From NCBI GenBank assembly GCA_933228895.1, contig OW121854.1, forward strand, positions 51,254,609 to 51,318,608: 64,000 nucleotides of DNA, in the 5' to 3' direction. Below are positions 39,001-54,000 of the stretch, one piece after another (positions within the stretch are counted from its first letter, which is position 1; each line of letters starts with the position of its first letter). The translations under genes and the position numbers were made by a program. Below the pieces are notes generated by a model that was not told the DNA's origin, did no database searches, and was given only the letters and a program-made list of their open reading frames with translations. Source of the stretch: Platycnemis pennipes. Its lineage: Eukaryota > Arthropoda > Insecta > Odonata > Platycnemididae.

Positions 39001-42000
39001 AAAAATGCTGCTCACAATCGTATGTAGCGAACATTCGACATATTTTAGTCAAATTATAATTGAAAAACGGCGTATATTCCTTGCTAGCTAAGGATAAACT
39101 CATGAGATGTGCGTGAACGCGAAATCTTTATCTTTCAAAACTTTACCATGAAGATATGTTGATCTACATGAAAAATTTCATATGCTTATTGAAAGTCATT
39201 ATTCCTTCAGTGTATGAAGTTTATGAAATGCCCCGTAAGGGAAAGTATATTTCTCATTTTCGAACAGAGCAAATGCATTTCAATGCCTTTGTCAGAAGCA
39301 GAGTTGCCTCAATGAATGATACTCTCTGTGCTACTGATTGTTAGTTAGTTTGATGATTAGTTAGTTTTATTAGTTTTCCACTTTTTTCCTAAAAACAAGC
39401 TTATTTACTGCGAATACGGTGTCAGGCTTAGTAGTGGATAGTGTCCTAACAGTAACAGTAATGGCACTTACAAATTTATTTCTTATCCTTTCCATAATTG
39501 AATCACTTTTATACTTCAGTATATCTCGTGATATCTTTAAAAAATGGGCGAAGGCAACCCTTAATTTCATATAAATACTACCTACTCACCTCTCACCCAT
39601 CTTTAGCAACGCCATTGGCCTTAACTGTCAGTTAGCTCCCCCATTGAAATGAATGTATTCTGTCCTCTTGAGTAAGGAAGGGAAATGTGGAGATGGTCCA
39701 AGAATCAAGAACAGGACTTAAGTCCAGTTTTACCGAAAAGCTTAAACTGTAACGCAGAACTTATACTTTCTTTGGCCGTTTTGAAGTATTTTGCTATTGT
39801 TTTTTCTTCCACTAATGATCGTGAGGAAAAATTAATTTACGTAGTTTCTCTTTTCTTTCCACATCAATGTTTTTAATGGTACGCATCACCTTTCATGGGC
39901 GTCCTACAGAGATTATATGGCTTTTTACAGGTGCTATACCGATTAACAGGCCTTGTATGGACTACCATTAATCCCACTTTGTATTCACCCTCGATCTATG
40001 TGTCATAGGTGACCTCACCAGAATCAACTTGCATTGCTGCAGCCAGGTTAGCTCTAGGAGCCTCCAGAACTCGCCCGCCCTGTCACCGCGTCAAAGTTGA
40101 TCCATGCATAGATAAGAGACATATAATAACGGTATAATACCAAATATAATAACGTTTCCTTTTTCAGCATGTATAATTTACTGTATATATCCTCTTTACC
40201 GAATACATATTTACAATTTTAATTTTTTGACGTAAAACTATGAACTTTTGTAATCACTTTCTATGCATGTGTCCCACGGATAAACGTGTATTCTTCGACA
40301 GTATCTGCCAGAATTCCCAACCAATAATCACATGCGCTGCACTCTCCTTCTTCATCATTTTATCAGTGTATATCTGCAGTCACTAACTATTCGAGACCTA
40401 CTACATTTTAAATGATACTTGAAGCGCTGCCCGTTACTATTAGCCCATTACTTTCATAAGGTTATAATCTCCAAATGCTAAGGTTACATAGATTTCTATA
40501 ACCTAACTCAATCTCAAGCTAAATTTTGAGACGAGCACATTGTCCATGCTTTGTGTGAGATTTATAATCCGTTGCATTTGGTTCCCCATGCTGGATTCAA
40601 AATGCGGTGTCACAGCAGAACACAAGAAAAAATGGATCGATCGTGTAACAAACGAAGATGTTCTCACGAAGACAGTCATCAAGGGAAAAGTGGATTCGGA
40701 GACTGACAAAGGAAGACCTTCTATGAGATATATGTGGCTAATACGGAAGGATTTTAAAGAGTAGGAGTATGTGTGAGTGAAGAGGTTAGCCGATGGGGAA
40801 ACCGAGTGGAAAGCTGCGTCAAACCAATATTTGGATTGATGACAAGTGGTGGAGATGATGATGATATCTTTTCTCTGCTTTGAGCTTGCAGAATATTATT
40901 CGCGTGGTCTTGGCGTCATTTTGGGTCACCGAAGTCGACGTGAAGATATGGAGGGACTAAGAGTGACGTGACGTCATATACTTCGACGAGAATATTCTTG
41001 GTGGTCACGGCTCAATCCGCGTTCACAACTTGACCCCTCGTATTTTTCGGGACACTTTCTCCATACCGCTCGGCATCGCGCGATCGGGTCAGTCTCGCGG
41101 CGTCTACGTCTCCGGGTTAAGTCAATCGGGGCGTCGATCAAAAGGAACCGGTGAGCGTTGAAATTAAAATGAGAGGCCGACGCCGACTGAAAATTCACCA
41201 TTTCATTTCGCCCACCCTTCCCCCCGCGATCCCGAGCTATTTTTGGCCCTCCAGATACAGACCGGGGTTTTTACAGGTCAAATTATACATATGCAACCGT
41301 TCCGCAACATCCTGAGAGGGGCAGGCCTTCAATCGCCCGACTCGTATTTCGTTCCCAGGCCTAAATACTATCCGCAGACACGAGACTCCGAATTCTCGAT
41401 TTGTTTTCTAGGACGCGTTGGGACGAAATCAAGGCCTTACTGGCGTATCAGGATTCTACGGAGAGCGGTGCATCGCATAACTGTGAGACGATACGCAAAC
41501 TGCGATGCGTCTGCACCAACTTCTATTAGGCAACAAAGAAAAAGAGTTTGATGTTAATAGTGATTGATGCTTAGATATTCAAGAAATTCTTCAAGCAATA
41601 TTCTATTGGCATTTATTTTGTGTTTTCACTCCGTAAAGAGTAGAATCTTCCCCTCAAGAGGGATATCCTTGTCATTATATCCCGGCATCAGATGTCGTGT
41701 ATTGCTTTCCGTCGTCGATTGTTGCAATTGCGCTGGATACATTTCCGCTGGAAAGTAGACGGGCCTTAAGCAGCGTTTACACGTAGCAGTTGACTGCTAT
41801 GACAGTCGCGAGTTGCGCGATATATCTATATCGCTACTGCTATGATGCGTCTGCGCCAACTTCTATGCAGCTTAAAGTCGCTATTTAGGCGTTGCCACAA
41901 CAAATAAAAAGCGTTTTATCTCAATAGTGATTGATACTTAAATTTGCATGAAATTCTTCGAGCAATAAATTCCAATGACGATTATATTTTGTTCCCATTC

Positions 42001-45000
42001 TTTAAAGAGCACAATCTCCTCTTTGGGGAGGAATATCCTTTTTATTATATCCAAATTCCCGGTATGAGAAGTCGTGTATTTTTTCCGTTGGCGATTGTTG
42101 CGATTGTGTTGGATACATTTCCGCTGGAAAGTAGACGGGCTTCAACTTTGCTAATAGCTCGAACGTGGATCGATAGTGTTCGACATGTGTCCAGTATCGA
42201 CCTGAACTCGCATCGTAGTTGCTATTTACACATGCGAGTGGGGCTTAATAGTTGTTAGCAGTTGACTGTTATAACAGTGAACTGCTACGTGTAAACGCGC
42301 CTTTAACTTTGCTAATAGCTCGAACGTGGATCGATAGTCTTCGACTCCTGTCCAGTATCGACTTTAACTCTCATCGTAGTTGCTGTTTACACGTGTGAGG
42401 GGGACTTAGCAGTTGACTGTAATAGCAGCCAACTGCTACGTGTAAGCGCACCTTAACACACAAGATCGCGTTATCGATATTTTTAATCGTTCACATAAAA
42501 GCGTCATTGTGACGTAAGCTCTTCAAATTTTGTTCCCCACTTCAAATCACCAATCTCGGTTGATCGAGCAAGTCATTAGGGCGAGTACTACGAGCGGTGC
42601 GCTTCCAGATGAGTTCCTATTATTTATAACGATAGAGATAGCGCGAAAGATTGAGCCGTGAACCAGAACCAGCCCCAGGTCAGTAACGCGCGGCGCTAGA
42701 ATGTGACCAGAAGGGAAAGGGGGAGATCGGAGGGAAACTCGGTGTTGACAGACGACTTTCTCCTAACGAAAAGTGTCAAAGGACCTATTGCTTTGCGTCC
42801 CATCCAACAAACACTCCATTTAGTAAGTAGAGAATAAGGTTCCATTTCAAATTCCACATCACTGTCGGGATCGAACTCGGGCCCCCGGGGTGGGAACCCA
42901 GTACCTTGCCGCCAGACCTCTTTCTCAGCGCACGAACGGTAGAATTGTATTTCATGCGTACTCTACTCCTCACGATTGCGACCATTAATGCATCCATTAC
43001 TCTGTGAAACTTTGTGACTAGTAAATTAATGGTTTCTCAGAATATTTATATTTCCAGAGTATGATTCTGAACAGACGAAGCTTCTCTGTGGGCACTTATT
43101 TGCAGTTAAAAACATTAGTAAAAATAAATCACTAGGTCCCGATCAAATTCCATCCAGAGTATATAAAAAATTAGCCCCCTATCTCGAAATCTTCTGAAAT
43201 AGCCCCCTATCTAGAAATAATATTCAAGAAAACACTAAAGAGCCACACGGTACCCAAGGATTGGAAAATAGCTAACATTACACCTATTTGTAAAAGTGGT
43301 GATAGGGAAGAACCTAGTAACTACAGACCCATCTCACTCACGTCAATCTCTTGTAAGATATTTGAGCACATTGTAGTCAGTTCGATCATGGGGTATTTTT
43401 ATAGTCAGGAATTACTCATAAACAGCCAACATGGGTTCCGGAAAGGTAGATCTTACGAGACACAATTAGCTTTATTCTTACACGACATTTTAGTCCACGG
43501 CGAAAACAGTACTGAAGTTGATGCGATATTTTAAAATTTTAAAAAGGCTTTCGATAAAGTTCCTCATGATAAATTAATCTTGAAATTAGAGAGTGTTGAT
43601 ATAAATAAAGTAGTTTTATGTTGGGTAAAATAATTCTTAAGTGGGCGAGAGCAGACGGTTGTTATAGATGGTATCATGTCGGACACAATCAAAGTCGCAT
43701 CGGGAGTTCCCCAGGGTAGCGTAATAGGTCCGCTTTTATTTCTTTTATGCATTAACTATTTGAGTACCGTAGTTAATAGTAAACTTAGACTTTTTGCAGA
43801 CGATGCCGTTGTATACAGAGGTATATCAAAAGAAGAAGACAGGGAATCGCTTAGTAAGGATTAGATGCAATTCAAGAGTGGTGCGACAAATGCCAGTTTG
43901 AACTTAACTTTAAAAAGTGTGTAGCTATTAATTTTTGGAGGAGGAATAATTCGATAGAGCGATCCTATAAAATTAGTAACACGAAGATCGAGAGCGTTGC
44001 AACCATAAGGTATTTAGGTGTAACAATCACTAAAGATTTATCGTGGGAAAGATACATCCGGGAAATATGCGGCCGAACGAAGAGAAAGCTGGGATTTATA
44101 AAAAGAGTACTTGGGAAATGTGATGAGAAGACAAAAGAGCGATGTTACATTTCACTAGTTAGGCCCCACCTTGAGTATGTAGGCAGTGTATGGGATCCGA
44201 ATGAATTATGTTTGATCAGAGACTAGACAGTGTGCAGCGGTTTCTCGGAGTGTGTAGGGGGACGGAAAACACTATGAAAAGTCAGAAAAAAAGACGGGAC
44301 ATCGATCAGACAATCTTGAGGCATCTTATTTCTCATGATGACAGTTGTCGAGAAAAAAGTGAGTGGGAAGAACTGAGATATGATACTTAGTATGATGTAT
44401 ACGGAGCATGTGTCAAATAATGTGGAAGAGAATAATAATGCTATCACGAAGAGGTTAACCAAAACTAGAGAATCGAGAAGAGAAGAGAAAAAAAGAAGAA
44501 GAAAAGAATCTGAGAAAGCTGTGTCAAACTGATCTTAAAATTAATCACCAGTGGTGACGATGGTGATAGTAATACCAAATATTTGGTACTTTTGAGGGGT
44601 TAACTCAGCCATATTCATCAGTTTAATACACAGCCATTGCTAGTGCTGAAAGAACGAGAGAGGAAAATATTTTTCTAACTGGCGGTGTTTTTATCTTCCT
44701 ATCCTTTCCTTTCCATCGGGTGAAACCCGTCTGCATTTAAATAGATATTGGAATTTGCTTAAGGCTTCTTTATTTAATCCACCTGGAAATTAAAACATCT
44801 TAATTTGACCTTGCACACACGTACATGTTAGTCGCTAAAGGTCTAGAAATTTACCTCATTCAGTCATTGGCAACATCAATTCCAGTTACGAGTAATTCAA
44901 CGAATGATTGCGAAAACCGATACTGGTAGTGACAGGAAAGAGCTCGGAACTCGCTTTTTAACGGCTGAATCGGATGTGTGTCCCCAAACAATCGATTATA

Positions 45001-48000
45001 TCGCCACATCATTATGTTATAGATCAAATCTGTGATGATTAAACTCCCTTTAAATGAGGGAAACGAACATTTTCACGAAGACATTGTGATGAATAGGGTA
45101 AGATCGTAAGAGCCAAGATCCGTCAAGTCCGGAGGAGAAGATATATAATATAATAATTTCATTAATGATTTCAGATGCCCCCAATTGCGATCATTGTAAT
45201 ATATATGGACAACACATTTAAAAACACTCATGCCCTAGACAAATGAGTTTTACCCAGGCGGGACTCGAACACGCGACCTTCGGAATGGCAGGTGAGGGCT
45301 TAACCCCGCCGCCATTCCGAAGGTGGTTAAAAGATTATCAGAAAGAGGGTATGACATTTAATCTTTGCTGGCTATCTAATAACCGGAATATAGCATTCAA
45401 TGATACGTTTTTAAGGAGTACTCTAATTTTCTTTGGATTTCTTTCAATTAATGGCTCCTTCCCCAGGCTATTTCTCTCTTCAAATCGGCGTATTTCTACC
45501 CAACTTTGTACAATTGATAAAAAATTTTTTTTCTTCGTCCTTAGTTACCCAGTATTTTTATTCCCTACAATAACTACCTTTAGCATTCCACTATCCTCGT
45601 AACTATATAAGTAGGCCCTATTCACTTGCTCCGTCTTATTCTAATTTCTGCTAACGATTTTTTCCCCATCGATCATGTTAAACTCTTTGTTATTCGTCCT
45701 CCTTTCTATCCACCATACTTTTTCCATTCTACTACATTACCACATTTCTAAAGCAGGATTAGGTATTGATTTATTTAATTTTTGATTGGCATAAATGTGA
45801 ATGAGGATTAATGAGGTATGTGACAAAAAGGCTCGTAAAGAGTGATATTGAGTTTAGCTATGCATGACTATGAGACGTGGACTCTATGGAAGGGTGACAG
45901 AAGAAATCATTGAAGAAATGCACTATGGAAAGTATGAAGAGAGAGATAAATACGTCGAGAGATAAATAAATACGTACGAGAGATAAATAAATACGGGAGA
46001 AACAGCGAAGGAAAGGAGCAAGAAATGCAAACACTAAAGAAATTACATCTAAACCTACGCTAACAGGTTAGAGGTTACAGCATCACATAAATTATATGCG
46101 AATATGGTGTGATTATTTTTCCAGCATGTTTTCTCACGAAAAAAAATATTCATATGATCATTATTCAAAATCTCTCGAGCTTAATATAACCTTGCTACTT
46201 TATACATAATTACAATGTTTGTAAAAGAGTTGAAAAGTTGGTGATTTGAATCCAAATTTTAACAGAGTTTTAATAGAATTTCTTTCATGGATAAGTTAAT
46301 GGTCCCTTTTGACCTCTTGATTGAAGATTTTTGCAGAAGGCGATCTTTATTTCTCTGTAGGACGGAAAACAGCTATTCAAGTAAAGAAAATCCTATCAAG
46401 CCATTCTTAACTTGATGCGAATAAAGGTGTGTTCAATGTAAAATCTTTATGATCCACAGATCGAGAATTAGCAAGTGAAAACTTTAACACGATTCAACCG
46501 CTTGGTGAAAAATCAGTCAAAAGCCAATGAATATGAAAATTCAGAACGGATCATATGATATATTTGCTAGGGGACAATTAGAATGATATCTAGCTTATTT
46601 TGCATCCCACGGTTCGAGTGAGTACAAAAGCGCATCATCTTTTGTGGACGAGGAGCATAGTAGGAACCAAATATTCATAGCGCCTGCTTCCCAAATTCAA
46701 TATGCACATTTTTGTGTCAGTTTCATTGACACTGCCTCAAACTGCATGCCAAAAAGTATGTTAGGTCACACTGACTCAGGAAATTAGATTGAAATTTTGA
46801 TACTCTATCCAATCGTTTGTAGATATAGTCGTTCCATCTAGGGAATGGAGGCGTTCCTCTCCTTAGGTAACCAACCCGACGGTTAGTTTTTAAACGAACA
46901 TGCTCGAAGTAAGTTGTATTTTTTTATGCGCGACTGCCATCTTCACCTCAAGCAGAGCCAGTTTAACGACACGAGTGCGTCGTCCCTTTACCGTTAAGGA
47001 TGGGATAGAAATGTAAATAAGATCTTGGAGAAAAATCGAAGATCCTTATCAAGCTGATACATAGCTATTATAGAGAGATTTAAATATAGAGACAGGAGGG
47101 TACCGCGTTGCGAAAGTTTAAGAGAAACTAACGACAGGAGAGCGCTGTTTGCATCGCAAGATACTCTGCAGTTAAATGTAAATACAACACCACAGTGAAT
47201 TCATTCACGGGAAACATTCTGCATCAATATTTTATGGAAAATTCGATCGCAAACTTAAAGACTTTCCGACGGGTGGATACGAAGGTTAACATACAGGAAG
47301 ACGACTTTCCTATGTCCCCGTGGTATCGTCACGGTATGAGATTCTCTGTGGTGGCATATACGGACAGAAATGCTCTACACAGAAACAAATGTAACGTAAA
47401 TGATGCATTCTGTTCCACGTGATTTTCAAATTTGTTAGTATCCCCTCAGTTAACACATGGACGCGATTATGATGTGGTGGAGATAACGGCCAATTGGAAA
47501 GGCACCTAGCGGTAGCATATGAATGGATCAGATTCTACGTTTAAAAAATGCCGTCAAGTCAGGGAACCGCGATAAAAATGCAATTCGCGACGCGAATGCT
47601 GTTCTGCGCCGCAAGGCGAGCCGCGCGACATGAAGTTCTCCGCCTTTCATTTACATTAAGTACACGCTCGATGCTTCGCGATGTTCAATTTTGAATCCTG
47701 CGACCGTGATCGAAATTCTATCGCGCTTCGGTCCCTGTGCCTTTCATGAATAGGAGGCCCGAAAGTATGAAAGACAAAACAAAACAGATATCGGGCGTTT
47801 TCCTCCTCTCCGTATTCTTCTTCACCCTAAAGCCTAGCCATCACCTCACTTGCCCTGAAACTCATCCGCTCGCAAACATATGCGGTCGGACGCATTAGTG
47901 TCCCCTCTCGTGAATTGCGGATCGGAGTTTTCGCGTTCGTTTGTCTGACTCCGCCCTCTTGTATTTTTTTTCCTCGTCGGCCCATTTCTTATTTTCATGT

Positions 48001-51000
48001 CGGAAGATACCATTCCAAAAATAGCAGCCCCTTCGTCATTATCATATGCTCCTAAGGTCAGTCACTTCCTCATGTTCCCTTGCTGGAACCTTCCAAAAAC
48101 AGGTGGTGACGAAGGGAAAGAGACTCAAATATTGTGGCTAAGGGGCATAAAATATTATTTCCTTATCAATGATGAAAGAATAAAATCAATGGCTAAATTT
48201 CCACGATCCTCCGCGCTTATAATATGGCTTCAACTTTTCACTTAACTTTTGAAACGTGAAGTTCATATTAAACTTTCTGTCCATTCTTAATATTACATGT
48301 ATTCACAATAGGTTTACTCGTTTTATGCCGTTGCTTTGCACAAGCTGAGAAAAAAATAATATATAAAATAACTTTACTTAATTACTTTGAACAAAAATAA
48401 AATAAACATTAAGAATAGAATCTTGATGGAATTGACAGAGAACAAGTCCGACGTCAAGCTAACAGCGATACGCCTTGAGGTGATTTACCACACATTATGT
48501 AACGCCTACTTTATCACTCCCTAGACCTATGATTGACTAAGTTACCCACAACTCTTGCATAATGATTGCCAAGCTGACCTCGGAGAGCGAAAGTCTGTTG
48601 TTCGACTTCAGGCTTCGAAGAGCATTTTACGATCGTTTCGGTTTTGACATCATCGATATTTACTGGCTACAACGAGATCGGGGCACGTGAGGGAAGGCCG
48701 ATGGGTTACGTGACGCCCGTAAACGTTTGAATTTCACTGCGAAACTTTGAATAGGAGATGGACTACATACCGATATATCGAATGGTCCGCCATTTCTTCG
48801 ACAATACTGAAATTTTTCAAACGATCAACTTATTTCGAATCTCGATATTGATATATCGCTTATCGGTAATATATTTTTTGATTTCGTGTTTTTTCCTGGT
48901 TAATCTTTAGCAAGCTTAATACCTGGGTCTATCATGAGTCAATTTCAGGCCTCAGTGATGGCGTGATAAAGCCATAGCGTAACAAACTTGAGGACGTGGG
49001 TGCTATAGGCCCAGTCGAAGAGGATTTTTACTATTCGCGGCATTTAATTTTTCTTTTGTAATTCATTCAGTTATCTGTAAGAGAGGACTTCATACTGCTA
49101 AATTCGCTTAACAAATAAAGATGCATTTCTTTTAATTTATTTCAACCTTATTTCGGGGAAAAAATCTGCAAACTCAAAGAAAATGCATTGGGGTCATTAT
49201 TCGGGCACTATTAATCGTGTAATGTGGAAAGGTCGTCTCTCCGTAACTAAATTACTAAGCAGCCAATCACTTGAAACAGTTATTCTAATGTAATTCGAAT
49301 CTTAAAAACGATATTTCTTTACCTGAATTACTTTACTGAATTAATTAATTAAAAATTATATGGCTCTTAGCTGATTTACCCATTTGGAAAGGTTAAAAAA
49401 AACTGAAGTTCTAAATAAGTCTTCAAAGAAAACAAAGGAATTCTAATCCGTAGAACCTCATTACACACAATTCGGAGGATATAGCACATGTGAAAGAAAT
49501 GGTATGTAATTACTGGACCCACTCGAAAGAAAAGTAAATCTAGACATTTTATATGATACGGAGGAAGGGATACAGTTAAGCTAAACATGAATGCAATGGA
49601 CTATTGCGAGTAAAGCACTGCGCTTTGAAAACGCGTGCAATTTAAATGCTTCCTATATACATACATACATATTATTACAATCCTAGGATTGGTATACTGC
49701 AGCCCTCCATTTCTCCCTATCCCATGCCAGTTCCTTCATTTCCCTATGGTTCTTCTTCCCCGTATCCTTCTTGACTTGCCCCAAGTACTTGTCTCTTGGT
49801 CTTCCTCTGGGGACTTTCCCTTCAATTTTTCCCTCCATTATGCTTCCCACGTAATTGTTGTCTCTCATGACATGGCCAACCCACCGTGTTCTTCTTTGGC
49901 GCATGGTGCTCCATAGTGCTCTTTCTTCTCCAATTCTTCTGTATACCTCCTCGTTTCTCACACTATCCGTCCATTTGATCTTCAAAATCCTTCTCCAGCA
50001 CCGGTCTCGAAGGCTTCTATTCTTTTATGGTCAGTTTTTCCAATGGTCCATGCTTCTGATCCGTAGAGTGCCACTGCCCACCCGATTGTTTTCACGTACT
50101 GAGTTCCTTGCTTCCTATGTAGTTGACAGCATATTTATATCACGAACCTCATACATTTGAGAAACAAAAGTGGAGGAGAAATGTAGTGAGAAGGACGGAA
50201 AAAAGGCAAATAAAGACGACGTTTTCGAAATATCAGGGCAGGAAATCAACGAAGGGCTTTAGGAGACAGAGTGAGTGAATGGAAAAGGTCAGAATGCTGA
50301 GGTCGTGCTGTTTGGGAGAATGCCAGGTAAGCTTGGGAGAGGGAGGTAAAGGAGAGCAATTCTAGACGTAGCGAGGTAGGAAACAGGAATTACTGAGGGA
50401 GAAAGCAGATTAAGGCATTGGCGTTTGCGGCTCAACGAAACGCGTGGAAACCGTTAAAACTTCATTTTAACATAAATATAACTTATCAAGGTAAATTATA
50501 ATTTTTTAAAATCCGTATTCGTCCATCACGGGAAGAGAAAAGTAGCGAGATTCTAACGGGGTAAAAAGTCTGGCTCGAGGAATCGTACAAAAAACTAAGA
50601 CAAAGGCATTCATAGGAAAGAACCCAATTCGAACTAAAATAATCATTGAAAATGATATCTTAGATTAGGTATCACACTTCAAATATTTGAGAATATTTAG
50701 GATGCGACATTACCTATGAAGAGGACAAAGACATGTTAAATAAAACGACCAATTACCAAAGAATATGTGGGACTATAAAAAGAGCTCTGAAGGGAAAGGC
50801 TGCAAAAGAAACTCAAATAAAATGTTTCAAAATAATGGCGGCCCCCGCATTACTATACGAATCAGAAGCATAGACACCTAGAACAAGAGACTTCAAGCTG
50901 ATTGAAATGTCAGAAATGAAATTCCGTAGATCTCTGAAATGTTGTTCACGTCTCGACCACATAAAAAACGAAGGCATAAGGCAGGAATCAGAAGTGCAAC

Positions 51001-54000
51001 CAGTGACAGGAGTAGCAATAATTTACAAAGAAAGATGGTAAGAACATGTTGAGCGCATGCATCAAGAAAAAAATTCCAGGAAGATCTTAGTAGTAGTAGT
51101 AGTTGGGTTTTATAGGTGCGTCGACAGGAGTGGTCATTTGCACCTTGCTTTGAGCTAATTTCACGAATAGTGATGGTTGAGAATGGATACTATCTGCTGT
51201 ATACTGTGAATGTAGAAAAGAAGCAGTTACACTGGGGCAATTTAAGTCGGCTTAGATTATAAGCCTTTAGGGAGAATAATACATCTACATCTACATAATA
51301 CCCTGCAAGCCACCACAAGGGTGTGTGGCAGGGGGAAAATAATACTGAGATTACGATGGTGAAGCCGGAAGAGGCAAATTGCCTAAACCTGGAAATACAG
51401 TAGAAGAAGAAGGAACCGTTGTTGAAGAGAATATAATTGTCGAAGGGGTCTTTACATTTTACATGAAGAAAAGATCAGTAAATACTATAACACGAAACGC
51501 TGCGTTGAATGGCTCAGAAGCCTCGTCAATGCGAAAAGATGACGAATGGCAATTGGAAGACCTGGAGATGTGTGTGGGGGAGAACAAAGAAGGACAACTG
51601 CATAGGGAAGGAGGCCAATGTGGACGCATGAAACATGGTAGAAGATATTTGATGATCACAACAAAAGTGGGCAGAGGACGTTGGAAGAAGCAATGGAAAG
51701 TCGAAAAGGGTGGTGAATAATGTAGGCACTGACGAGGGAATAAAAGAGCTGGTGTTATGGAAGGCAAGGTAGAGATGGGCATAGAGGGATATGGCCAGGT
51801 AGGGATTTGAATGGGATCCCTACGAAATCGGTCTAAATAACGAAATTGAACGTGCGCAGCAAAGATCGGCAAGATTTGTAAAGGTACGGTATTAGCGTAA
51901 CCAAACTATTAAATGAATTATATTGGGAAACATTGTCAGATCGCAGGTTGAAATTTAGACTTAATCTCTTAAACAAATTCCTAGACCATATTTTCAGTGA
52001 TGATGTTAAAAATATTTTGCGGACCCCAACTTACTATGGTAGACTGGACCATAATCACAAAATTAGAGGAATTGATTGCCTAACTGACAGATTCAAAATG
52101 TCCTTTTTTCCTCGTACTATTAGGGATATGAATAACGGTAAATATATCCAGTACGAGTGTAGCAATGGATAACATTGGTAGCTGCATGTTGGTATAAGGA
52201 CTTAAAGCTAACCCAACTAACAGCATGTTTTGCATGTATGCTTTGCTATTTTTATCTTTTTTTAATAACGTGGTTTTGAACAGTATCTATACGAGTACTA
52301 ATCCTTTTTTATGCATGATATGTAGTGCATGTTTGGCGAGAATTCACACCCTGCCACACACCTTTATGGTGGCTTGCAGGGTATTATGTAGATGTAGAGA
52401 TCATTGTCGATTTAAAAAGGGGTTTAATTAGGAAACGTGGATTGGTGGGGAGGGAAGGTAACAAACGACCCGAATATGTTAAAAGTAGTTGGCAGAGTCT
52501 ATGTGAGTACACAAACCTAGCAATGTTAGTAGAAGACTGATGAATTGGTGTCCGTTGAGACAGCGGTTGACGGACCCTTCCGAGAAGGATGTCCAGCTTG
52601 TGTCCCTTGAGGGGAGGGTAGGATGTGAGTCTCGGATGCCCTTGGGGGTGCGTGTAAAGGGCGGAAGGAGCTCCCACCCCCTCCCCCATCCGCACCACCC
52701 CTCCCCCATCCTCCGCACCCGCATCCCTCCCTCTTTACCCCCTCCCTATCTGCGACGGATTCGCTGACGGTCGCATTGTCATTTCTCAAAGCTAAGTGTG
52801 TCAGCGGCGAACGTTCTTCTCGAACAAACGGCGACGCCTTATGCAATTTATGTAATGCGCGGCGGAGAGGGTCTCGTGAGGCCACGGGGAGACTTCTATA
52901 GTCTCTGGGCATACATTTTCAATCGAAGACGGTCTCAAACCTTAGGGGAGGGATGGGGTTTCACAGAGGGGAGTCAAGAGATAGCATCTGCTCCCGGCGA
53001 GCGAAACACGTTTTCAGGAGGGATGTTGGTGCACGGATACCATGAATCACGAGGAGAGACCGCCGCTTAGACTACATTACGACCACGGTTAACATTTAAA
53101 CCGGGTCCATATTCGTCAGGCATGGGTAATAAGCCAAATTCCATTAGCTATGCAAGGAAGGCACTTAAATATTCGTTGAGCATGCAGTCGACTGGAAGCG
53201 ACATTTTCAGACCTTTATTGGAACGATACACACGAATGAGAACAATCGGCATACACATTTGGCCGTGCTATTAGACTACTACAGTATTAGGCCAGTCAAC
53301 AATAGGAATAAAAGATTGCCATCTATGTTATACGATTAAAGATCCAGCTGGGACTTTCATATATTTTATATTTTTTCAGTCAGGATATAGATTTGGAATA
53401 TAATAGTAGAGATGTACGATAGTGAAGGAGTCAAGGGAGCATCTTGATGTATAGGCACAGCAGAGGAAGAAATAGTAAGTAGTTAGATTACCGATGATTT
53501 AGCATTGTAGAGAAAATTAATCAAAGTATAGCAATCACCGGCAGATGATTCACAAATGCGATACATTCGGAATGAATACACCACAAGAAAACCAAATTTA
53601 TAAGATTGTCGAGGAAAAAGAAGACAAAGGTGAACATCAGGTAGAAGGGAAGTGTGTAGAATAAATGGAATAGTTTTGTTACCTGAAGAGCATTAGAGGA
53701 GTTGGAAATATAATTCACTAAGGGAGGAGAATGATTGCATAGGCGAAGTAGGCCTTTGTCTACAGAGAAAGTATTCTGACGAGAACCTTGAGGAAGGATG
53801 TAAATAAAGGGTTGGTTAAGACCTAGATACGAAGCGCGGATTTGAGACTTGGATGCTAGGGGAACAAAACGGGAAGAGAATGGAAGCTTTTGAAATGTGA
53901 GACCTAAAGGAGGGTCAATGAAGTAGTGTTGGGAATAGCGGCGAAGGAAAGAATGTGTTTTGCAGAAATTAGGAGAGACTGCTTAATATACATTTGATAA

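Noticed and set aside
51459..51872. Overlapping open frames on both strands as genes
   Set aside because: Low-complexity composition, no start context or splice partners, and they lie between LINE fragments.
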